The position numbers and the translations under genes were made by a program. From positions 136,488 to 200,487 of the forward strand of contig CAJQJY010000003.1 in the NCBI GenBank assembly GCA_905478765.1: a stretch of 64,000 bases of DNA, read 5' to 3'. The notes below the pieces were generated by a model, which had not been told where the DNA came from, did not search any database, and saw only the letters and a list, made by a program, of their open reading frames with translations. Source of the stretch: an uncultured Flavobacteriales bacterium (GTDB lineage Bacteria > Bacteroidota > Bacteroidia > Flavobacteriales > BACL11). This document shows, in pieces, positions 46,623 to 53,978 of the stretch (positions within the stretch are counted from its first letter, which is position 1; every line of letters begins with the position of its first letter).

Positions 46623-46689
46623 TGCTGAAATCCACTAGCTTCAACTGTTATGATCTGTTTTTTTTCTCTAAAAATTAGTATCACTTTGA

Positions 46690-47412
46690 TTATAAAATTA
46701 CTAATTTGCTTCCCTCCAGTATTGGTATAATAGTTGATTTTACTGGAGGTGCTAAGCAAAAACGAGTATCATTTTCCATGTTTAAAGATTTCAATCTTTT
46801 TCTATGAGAAGATTCACTTAAGAACTTAAATATATTTCCATTTGAATTGTTCATCAGTTGCCTTGAAGCAAATAAGGAATCACAATTAGAATCATATTTA
46901 CCTGAAGAAAGTAATAAAGTAGCCAAACTACCTGCAAAAATGGGATCTTCCAAATTAAACACTCCTTTCCATCCTGAGCATAAAATAATGATATTATTAT
47001 GCTCATCAAGTAAATGATTGGCAACAGCATCAATATTAATGTAAGATGCCGTAATAACTTTATGATCTTTAGCATTATAGATTGCCTTAGTTCCATTTGT
47101 CGTAGTAAGTACTAAGGTTTTACCAATTACATCAGCATTTATATAATGAAAAGGAGAATTCCCATAATCAAAACCCTCAATTGGTTTGGCATTCCTTTCT
47201 GCCGCAATAATATAACCTTCTTTTCCTTTGAAGCTAAGTGCTTCATCCAAATTTTGTACTGGTATAATAGCCTTTACTCCTTCCATAAAAGCAGTGGAAA
47301 TTACGGATGTTGCTCTTAGTACATCAACCACAACAACAGTTGATTTTCCATCAGAATATTTACTAAACTGATCAGCAGTAAAACAAACTTGAATGTTCTT
47401 TTTATCGCTCAT
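46690..47412 (-). CDS. comB: 2-phosphosulfolactate phosphatase family protein (ComB)
   Basis: The 240-aa protein shows the ComB pattern VVVDVLRATSVISTAF at about 26-41, AAERNAKPIEGFDYGNSP and LTTTNGTKAI. In archaea ComB removes phosphate from 2-phosphosulfolactate in coenzyme M synthesis. In bacteria its role is unclear and may be in sulfolactate or other acid metabolism. It overlaps the gcvT stop by one base, so both share a transcript. Confidence 0.88.
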   Translation of the reverse strand: MSDKKNIQVCFTADQFSKYSDGKSTVVVVDVLRATSVISTAFMEGVKAIIPVQNLDEALSFKGKEGYIIAAERNAKPIEGFDYGNSPFHYINADVIGKTLVLTTTNGTKAIYNAKDHKVITASYINIDAVANHLLDEHNNIIILCSGWKGVFNLEDPIFAGSLATLLLSSGKYDSNCDSLFASRQLMNNSNGNIFKFLSESSHRKRLKSLNMENDTRFCLAPPVKSTIIPILEGSKLVIL

Positions 47413-48488
47413 TAATTTAGAAATGGCATTTTAACAACTTTTGCTCTTATTAGTTTTTTACGAACTTTAATTAAAATTTCAGAATCTAATTTTGAAAATT
47501 CTTTTGGTACATAGGCCATAGCAATAGCTTTATTTAAAGTTGGGGACATAGTGCCAGAAGTAATAATACCAATTTTATTACCTTCAGCATTAACAATAGG
47601 ATATCCATTTCTAGCAATTCCTTTATCAATAAGTTCTAAGCCAACAAGTTTTTTTGTAGCGCCCGCCTCCTTTTGAGCTTTTAAGTTATCATGATTTACA
47701 AACTCTTTTGTGAATTTTGTAATCCAACCTAATCCAGCTTCAATAGGAGATGTTGTATCATTTATATCATTTCCGTAAAGACAATATCCTTTCTCTAAAC
47801 GCAAAGTATCACGAGCTGCAAGCCCAATGGCTTTCATCTCAATTGATGTAGCAAACAAAGCATCCCAAAGTTGTTTTACTGATTCGTTTTTAACATAAAT
47901 CTCAAAACCAATTTCACCTGTATAACCAGTTCTTGAAAGTATCACTTCATCAATATCAGCTATACTTCCTATTCTAAAGTTATAGTACTTTATCTCTGAT
48001 AAATCGACAGAAGTAAGCTCCTGTAAAAGTTCAATTGATTTAGGACCTTGCACAGCCAACAAAGAAAAATTATCAGATTGATTATCAACCCTACATCCAA
48101 AAGTATTGTGCTTATTTATCCAAGCTAAATCTTTTTCCATATTTGATGCATTAACTACAAGTAAATAGTTGTTTTTAGCAATCATATAAAGTAAAAAGTC
48201 ATCAACTATACCTCCATTAGCATTTGGCAGGCAAGTGTATTGCACCTTACCAGGGATAAGTTTACTTACATCATTAGAAGTAATATATTGAAGGAAATCA
48301 AGTGCTTTATCACCACTTATAAAAAGCTCACCCATATGCGATACATCAAAAACTCCAACTGACTCACGAACAGTTTGATGTTCTATTTTTACTCCTTCAG
48401 CATATTGAATGGGCATTTTATAACCTGCATACTCAACCATCTTCCCTCCTAAAGTTTCGTGTAAATCAGATAAAACTAACTTTTTCAT
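47412..48488 (-). CDS. gcvT: Aminomethyltransferase, glycine cleavage T protein
   Basis: The 358-aa protein carries the GcvT signatures MPIQYAEGVKIEHQTVRESVGVFDVSHMGE (early), TCLPNANGGIVDDFLLY, SRTGYTGEIGFEIY and the GLAARDTLRLEKGYCLYGND segment. It transfers the methylene group from the lipoyl H protein to tetrahydrofolate. Its promoter box is 17 nt upstream, and it leads the gcvT-comB pair. Confidence 0.96.
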   Translation of the reverse strand: MKKLVLSDLHETLGGKMVEYAGYKMPIQYAEGVKIEHQTVRESVGVFDVSHMGELFISGDKALDFLQYITSNDVSKLIPGKVQYTCLPNANGGIVDDFLLYMIAKNNYLLVVNASNMEKDLAWINKHNTFGCRVDNQSDNFSLLAVQGPKSIELLQELTSVDLSEIKYYNFRIGSIADIDEVILSRTGYTGEIGFEIYVKNESVKQLWDALFATSIEMKAIGLAARDTLRLEKGYCLYGNDINDTTSPIEAGLGWITKFTKEFVNHDNLKAQKEAGATKKLVGLELIDKGIARNGYPIVNAEGNKIGIITSGTMSPTLNKAIAMAYVPKEFSKLDSEILIKVRKKLIRAKVVKMPFLN

Positions 48489-48505
48489 TACATTTATTTT
48501 TTTTG

Positions 48506-48513
48506 CAAATTTA
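48506..48513 (-). promoter_or_regulatory. TAnnTTTG -7 box for gcvT
   Basis: Reads TAAATTTG followed by CA on the minus strand, 17 nt upstream of the ATG at 48488. Confidence 0.7.
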
Positions 48514-48560
48514 ACAATTCAATTTTTTTATTGCTTGTTATTATTTGTATAATTAAAAAC

Positions 48561-48568
48561 TATATTTG
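48561..48568 (+). promoter_or_regulatory. TAnnTTTG -7 box for APC permease
   Basis: Reads TATATTTG followed by CA. It ends 6 nt before the ATG at 48575 and so excludes the TTG at 48566 as start; the transcript is probably leaderless. Confidence 0.65.
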
Positions 48569-48574
48569 CATAGT

Positions 48575-50764
48575 ATGAAAAAACTTAACAGAACGCTAAC
48601 CCTACCAGCAATTATTGCTATTAGTATAGCTGGTATGCTTGGTGGAGTTTTTGTTATACCTGGAATAGCTACTGCTTATACTGGAACATCTTTATGGCTA
48701 GCATTTCTTATTGCTGCACTCTCAATTTTGCCTGCAGTATTATCTAAATCTGAACTTGCAACTGCTATGCCTAAATCTGGTGGAGCATATGTATTTATTG
48801 AAAGAGCACTTGGCCCTTTAATGGGTACAATATCAGGAATTGGGCTTTGGATTTCATTACTTTTAAAGAGTTCATTTGCTCTGGTTGGACTAAGTGCCTA
48901 TTTATTAGTAGTTGTAAATATACCATCAATAGATTTAAAATATGTTTCCATTCTTTTTCTAGTGTTAATTATGTGTCTTAATATTATTGGTGTGAAAAAA
49001 GTTGGAAAGGCTCAGCTTATAATTGTAATAGCAAGTATTATAAGTTTAATTGCACTTATATTTATTGGGTTACCTCAAATTGACAGGAATACATTAAGAC
49101 CTTTCTTATATGATGGAAATATGGGTCTTGTTAGCGCAATCGCTTTTGTTTATGTTGCTTTTGCTGGAGTAACAAAAATTGCTGCTATTGCTGAAGAAGT
49201 AAAAAATCCCGATAAGAATTTACCAAAAGCAATGATAATGTCTTTAGCAATAATGACAGCTATTTATATTATAATCTCTTTTGTTTTATCAGGAAATATT
49301 CCTTTTAATGAGCTATCAAACGACATAAAGCCAATTTATACTTTAGCTTATAAATTAGGAGGAGAAACTATTGCATCCATTATTGGAATTATTGGAGTTG
49401 TAACATTAATATCATTGGCAAACTCTGGGGTTTTAGCCTCTTCAAGATTTCCTTTTGCAATGTCAAGAGATAAACTTTTACCTACATCATTATCAAAAGT
49501 ACATCCTAAATACCTGACACCAGTAAATACTATCTTACTAACTTCTTTAATAATGGTCTTAGTTATTATCTTTCTAGATGTAGAAAAGATGGCAAAATTA
49601 GTTAGCGCATTTAAAGTAAGTATGTTTATTTTAGTAAACTTAAGTGTTATTATTTTAAGAGAAACCTCTGTGCAATGGTATAATCCTAGCTATAAATCCC
49701 CTTTCTACCCTTATATGCAAATCTTTGGTATTCTTAGTGGAGTTGTATTATTATTCTATTTAGGTCTGATGCCAGTTTTAACACTTTTAGGAATTTCTAT
49801 CTTAGGAACTATTATTTATTTTAATTATGGAGTAAAAGCTTCTAGAATTGGGGTTTTAAAAAGATACGGTCATATTCCTGCTTTATATCTATTGGGTAGA
49901 GATAAAGAGTCGTCAAGCCTTAATAAAATACAAGATAAACTTGTTAATGAAATGATAAATGCATCCATCAATAAAGATGCTGGAGTAATTATTCCATTAC
50001 TTGGAAACGAAACTTCACCATCAATATTAATAGAATTAGGAGCATCATTAAATAAAAAAAAGAACATACAAGTAGTAAATATTACTGAAGTTCCTGATCA
50101 AACTTCACTAAATGCTTTTGAGAAAAATACTCCTAAGAATAATGCGTTAAAAAGAATAACTTTTAAGCTTGCAAATGTTTTAGATAAGCATATTGAATTT
50201 GAGCCTATTGCTACGCACAAACTTACTGAAACCATACAAGCTATTAGTGATCAAACATCTATTGATTGGTTAGTTCTTGGTTGGAATGGTAGAGCGCAAA
50301 ATGGTATATTCTTCAATAATCCTTTAGGTTGGATTGTAAGTCATATTAACTCCAATTTTGGATTATTTAAATGTAGCGGAATCCAAAAGTTTGAGAACCT
50401 ACTTTTAGCAATTAGACCTGATAGTCCAGATGCTGATAAACTTGTTAGTACTACTAGTATTATAGCAAATCATTATAAAACTAAGTTTGTAATGTTGCAT
50501 GTAGTAAGGGATGATTTATCAAAAGTTGAAATTGAGAAAATTAAGCTTAATGCTGAGAATAAACTAATAGGTACTAAAGGAATAGTTAGAATTATAGTTT
50601 CTAACGAGCCAATTGACACGGTATCAGAACTAACTGCCGAGTATGATTTACTAATACTAGGTACTCCAAGAAAAGATACGCTAAGGACTATGCTTTTCGG
50701 AACAGGAAAAGATAAGTTTGCTGTAAAAGCAACTTGCTCTGTTCTTAGGTTAACTCTCAAGTAA
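48575..50764 (+). CDS. APC-family amino acid permease with C-terminal universal-stress-like domains
   Basis: The 729-aa protein has an APC-superfamily transport half of about 12 membrane segments (starting TLPAIIAISIAGMLGGVFVIP; also SLWLAFLIAALSILPAVLSKSELATAMPKSGGAYVFIERALG). A cytosolic half of about 310 residues follows, containing two USP-like alpha/beta repeats (one near DWLVLGWNGRAQNGIFF, the last near DLLILGTPRKDTLRTMLFGTG). The fusion suggests transport sensed or regulated through nucleotide or stress binding. The substrate is unknown. It is convergent with the next gene with a 3-bp gap. Confidence 0.88.
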   Translation: MKKLNRTLTLPAIIAISIAGMLGGVFVIPGIATAYTGTSLWLAFLIAALSILPAVLSKSELATAMPKSGGAYVFIERALGPLMGTISGIGLWISLLLKSSFALVGLSAYLLVVVNIPSIDLKYVSILFLVLIMCLNIIGVKKVGKAQLIIVIASIISLIALIFIGLPQIDRNTLRPFLYDGNMGLVSAIAFVYVAFAGVTKIAAIAEEVKNPDKNLPKAMIMSLAIMTAIYIIISFVLSGNIPFNELSNDIKPIYTLAYKLGGETIASIIGIIGVVTLISLANSGVLASSRFPFAMSRDKLLPTSLSKVHPKYLTPVNTILLTSLIMVLVIIFLDVEKMAKLVSAFKVSMFILVNLSVIILRETSVQWYNPSYKSPFYPYMQIFGILSGVVLLFYLGLMPVLTLLGISILGTIIYFNYGVKASRIGVLKRYGHIPALYLLGRDKESSSLNKIQDKLVNEMINASINKDAGVIIPLLGNETSPSILIELGASLNKKKNIQVVNITEVPDQTSLNAFEKNTPKNNALKRITFKLANVLDKHIEFEPIATHKLTETIQAISDQTSIDWLVLGWNGRAQNGIFFNNPLGWIVSHINSNFGLFKCSGIQKFENLLLAIRPDSPDADKLVSTTSIIANHYKTKFVMLHVVRDDLSKVEIEKIKLNAENKLIGTKGIVRIIVSNEPIDTVSELTAEYDLLILGTPRKDTLRTMLFGTGKDKFAVKATCSVLRLTLK

Positions 50765-50767
50765 TAG

Positions 50768-51916
50768 TTACTCTACAACTATTTTTTTCTCAGTAGTTCC
50801 ATCATTAAACTGATAAAATAAGGTTTGATTGGAGTTAGGAACTACCTCCCTACCTAATATATCAGTAATCTTAATCAGTTTCTTAGTTGCACTATTATCT
50901 TCTTCAACAGTAGTTGTTGAAGCGACAGTTACAATAGAAAAAATTGAATCTAATAAGCACCCATCATTTGTTAAAGCTGATAATGTAATTGTATAATTTC
51001 CTGGTGCGGTGTAAGTATGAACGGCATTCTCATCAAAGGAGAAATATCCATCCCCAAAATCCCACATTACACTTTCATAGTTAGTTGATAAATTTGTACA
51101 ACTAATACTATCATTATATTGGGTAAAGGAAAAATCAGCATGAAAAATATTCCAAGCAGATAAACTATCTAGAACTGTATTAGTAGCAATAGTCTGCAAA
51201 CTTATTGCTGTAATGCTATCAATTCCATTTGGCAAGTATGTACTGCTAATACAACTCTTTTTAAATATTGTACTATAAAAAGTACAAGCCGATAAATAAC
51301 TTCCATAAATACTTGGATGACTGTTGTCAGAAGCATATAAATTAAGTGTACTATCCATAGCAATTGATGCTTTCCAAGCCATACCAACTGGAGCGCAACT
51401 TGCATTGTTATCAATTGTCATTTCCAAATAGCTTTCTTTTAACCTTTGCTGCATTCCACTATAAGTACATATGGGTGGGTAAAACTGACAATTCTGCTGA
51501 TCCCCATACTTTCTACCCCAAGTCATAAAAAACAATGGCTCAGTGCACGAGAAATGACTTTCAATTGAATCTACTAAAATTGCTGCATATGGGTAAGTAT
51601 CATTAGCTACTTGTGATGGAGGAAAAGATGGCTCTTGACTTTGTGCCTGAAGAACCACATAATCCCATTGTTGTTGATTTATTTTTGAAAGTGTTTGTGC
51701 ACTAGTAGAATGCACATTAAAAGTTGCCCCTCCAGGAGTGCTACTATCATATATTAAAGTATCTCCAAATGACAATGCAATTTGTTTTACTAAATCTGGT
51801 AAGCTGTTTCCATAAGTATAAGAATTACCTATAAAAAGAACTTCTTTAGTTTGCTGAGAGAAAGCAGGTGATATACAAAATATACCAGCTATTATTAATG
51901 TTAGTATTTTATTCAA
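50768..51916 (-). CDS. Secreted SGNH-hydrolase-like (DUF4886) protein with PKD domain and atypical T9SS-like tail
   Basis: The 382-aa protein has a signal peptide ending SPAFSQ, an SGNH-like domain starting EVLFIGNSYTYGNSLPDLV (candidate nucleophile Ser in GNS, residue ~33), with WDYVVLQAQSQEP. A PKD domain follows (VMWDFGDGYFSFDENAVHTYTAPGNYTITLSALT). The C-terminus is a short module with KITDILGREVVPN and FYQFNDGTTEKKIVVE. The start overlaps the upstream gene end by 8 nt. It is probably a secreted esterase-like protein exported by T9SS. Substrate unknown. Confidence 0.8.
   Translation of the reverse strand: MNKILTLIIAGIFCISPAFSQQTKEVLFIGNSYTYGNSLPDLVKQIALSFGDTLIYDSSTPGGATFNVHSTSAQTLSKINQQQWDYVVLQAQSQEPSFPPSQVANDTYPYAAILVDSIESHFSCTEPLFFMTWGRKYGDQQNCQFYPPICTYSGMQQRLKESYLEMTIDNNASCAPVGMAWKASIAMDSTLNLYASDNSHPSIYGSYLSACTFYSTIFKKSCISSTYLPNGIDSITAISLQTIATNTVLDSLSAWNIFHADFSFTQYNDSISCTNLSTNYESVMWDFGDGYFSFDENAVHTYTAPGNYTITLSALTNDGCLLDSIFSIVTVASTTTVEEDNSATKKLIKITDILGREVVPNSNQTLFYQFNDGTTEKKIVVE
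50823..50863. repeat. Copy 1 of duplicated C-terminal-module DNA
   Basis: This 41-bp stretch matches 51964-52004 at 37 of 41 positions by my count, in the same orientation. It encodes the LGREVVPN part of the shared tail module. Confidence 0.8.
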
Positions 51917-53900
51917 TATTTATTTGTTTATGCACAGAGCCATCATCATAAATATAAAATTGTGTTTGATTGGGATTAGGAACTACTTCCCTACCTAATA
52001 CATCCAATATTTTTACTAATTCTTTAGATAATTCTTTTAAATCATCAATACTTGAAACGGTATTTTCACAAGGTACCTCAACCTCAATATCATAATAGAA
52101 ATAATAGTAACCTGGAGAACCTGCACTAGTACCCGTTATACTCATTATTGATCCAATATTATAAGGATAAACAGCTCCAGCATCATTTCTATATAAATCT
52201 GAATTTCCATTAGAGATACCAAGTTGCATATTATTTCCAATAGGGACTTCAAAATTTAAAATAAGTTGCTGCTGCCCTTGAACTAAAGAATGAGTAGTAT
52301 CATCTAGTACTGCCCCATTTGATGCCCGTAACTCAAAAGTTACAGTTGTAGGATTATCAGCATAAAATACTGCTGTCTTTATTAATAAATCAGTTGTAGC
52401 ATCAAAAATTAAATGTTGGTTTCCATTAAAAAATCCACCTGAAGCAAATGTATTATCAGCCTCTCCTCCGTACTCTAATGAAGTATTTGCATTTGGATTA
52501 TAATTATTTGCTGATGGATCCATACATCCTAAAATTGGCGCATTAGGGTCTATATTTAATACTGCGTTTAATATTACAACTTGTCCATTTATTAAAGTTG
52601 CTTGCAAAGTATCGTTTATAAATCCTGGCATTGAAAAAACTACATCAAATATTCCTCCATCAGCATTTCCACATGAATAATTACCACTTAAGTTAGTAGT
52701 AGATGAATTTGGTATTATAGTATTTAAAATAATAATATTTGCACCAATAATAGCTGCTCCTGTACCACCATTAGTTACATTTCCTTCCAAATAGCATGCT
52801 TCTGAAAATTCTCTTTCAAAAACTAAAAGTTTAGCATTTCCATTAGTACTACTATTAATATCGGAAGAAATAATAATACCAGAGGGAAAGTAAGGATATG
52901 TACCCCAACAGCCATCAAAACCATCACCACTTCCTGAGTAAGAATCGTAATAAGCAACTTGAACCATATTGTTAGGTTGTGAGATGTCATGCACAGTAGT
53001 TCCATCTCTATAGTAAGATGTAATTAAAAAATTACCATCAACATGTGTATTATGAGGTATAGAATTGCTACCTGGATTAGATTGGATCCTGTCTACCTCT
53101 TGGATATTATTACAATCCGTGATATCGTAAGCAGCTAAGTAAGCATCTGAAGTTTCATCAGTAGTAAATACAAAGTCACCATCATCACTAATCCAAGCAT
53201 TATGAGTAAAATTATTAGGAGTACTATGTGTTCCTAGGGTGTTAGGATTGTTTTTATCACTTATATCAACAACATATAATTCACCTGCATAAATACATCC
53301 TGCATATAAAGTATCACCTCTTACCATCCCATCATGAATATACTGCTCATTCCATTCTCCTAAATAATGAGGAGCAGTTGCATTTGCTGCAACGTCTAAG
53401 AATATAGCACCATCGGGTGGACTACTTCCTGTAGCTGATGATGCACCAAATATGTAACAAATTCCATTTTCATCAATATAAAGATTATGTGCTGCTGTAA
53501 ATTCTACAGAAGCTCCAGTATTTGGATTTGTAAAATTACTTACATGCCAATTAGTACTACCAGTCATATCTGTTAAATCTACAATTAATAATCCTGCATC
53601 GGCTTCCGTGGTTACATAGGCATAATTACCCCAAGTCTTTACATCTCTCCAAGTAGAATTAATATCAGCTATTTGAAATTCTAAAATAGGATTAGAAGGA
53701 TTGCTTACATTAACACAAGCAAAACCATCATTTAATCCAACTAAAGCATATTCACCACCATCATTAGGTTCAACCCAACCCCATATGTCGTTTCCTTCAG
53801 TTGAGTTCCATTCGAATGAACCAATTAAGTCCATATTATAATTGTTTTGTGAAAAAGTTAAAAATGGTAATAATAGTAATGTAAAAAGTATTTTATTCAT
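51909..53900 (-). CDS. Secreted choice-of-anchor B / LVIVD-repeat protein with atypical T9SS-like tail
   Basis: The 663-aa protein has a signal peptide ending LTFSQ and an N-terminal propeller-like part of LVIVD-type repeats (YALVGLNDGFACVNVSN, YVTTEADAGLLIVDL, YAGELYVVDISDKNNP), the hallmark of choice-of-anchor B proteins. A carboxypeptidase-regulatory-like segment follows (EGNVTNGGTGAAIIGANIIIL), then a short Asn-rich GCMDPSANNYNPNAN repeat and a beta-sandwich region. The tail is KILDVLGREVVPN with FYIYDDGSVHKQINIE. It starts a two-gene operon with the SGNH-like gene. Confidence 0.85.
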   Translation of the reverse strand: MNKILFTLLLLPFLTFSQNNYNMDLIGSFEWNSTEGNDIWGWVEPNDGGEYALVGLNDGFACVNVSNPSNPILEFQIADINSTWRDVKTWGNYAYVTTEADAGLLIVDLTDMTGSTNWHVSNFTNPNTGASVEFTAAHNLYIDENGICYIFGASSATGSSPPDGAIFLDVAANATAPHYLGEWNEQYIHDGMVRGDTLYAGCIYAGELYVVDISDKNNPNTLGTHSTPNNFTHNAWISDDGDFVFTTDETSDAYLAAYDITDCNNIQEVDRIQSNPGSNSIPHNTHVDGNFLITSYYRDGTTVHDISQPNNMVQVAYYDSYSGSGDGFDGCWGTYPYFPSGIIISSDINSSTNGNAKLLVFEREFSEACYLEGNVTNGGTGAAIIGANIIILNTIIPNSSTTNLSGNYSCGNADGGIFDVVFSMPGFINDTLQATLINGQVVILNAVLNIDPNAPILGCMDPSANNYNPNANTSLEYGGEADNTFASGGFFNGNQHLIFDATTDLLIKTAVFYADNPTTVTFELRASNGAVLDDTTHSLVQGQQQLILNFEVPIGNNMQLGISNGNSDLYRNDAGAVYPYNIGSIMSITGTSAGSPGYYYFYYDIEVEVPCENTVSSIDDLKELSKELVKILDVLGREVVPNPNQTQFYIYDDGSVHKQINIE
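51964..52004. repeat. Copy 2 of duplicated C-terminal-module DNA
   Basis: Partner of 50823-50863 in the same orientation, with 37 of 41 identical by eye. It indicates recent duplication or conversion of the sorting module between neighbouring genes. Confidence 0.8.
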
Positions 53901-53916
53901 GTTGTTTTATTTTTTG

Positions 53917-53924
53917 CAAATTTA
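53917..53924 (-). promoter_or_regulatory. TAnnTTTG -7 box for choice-of-anchor B operon
   Basis: Reads TAAATTTG followed by CA on the minus strand, 16 nt upstream of the ATG at 53900. Confidence 0.68.
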
Positions 53925-53978
53925 ATAAAAATTCATACTAAATTGTTATCAGGAATTTTGCTATCTTATGTCTTTAGT

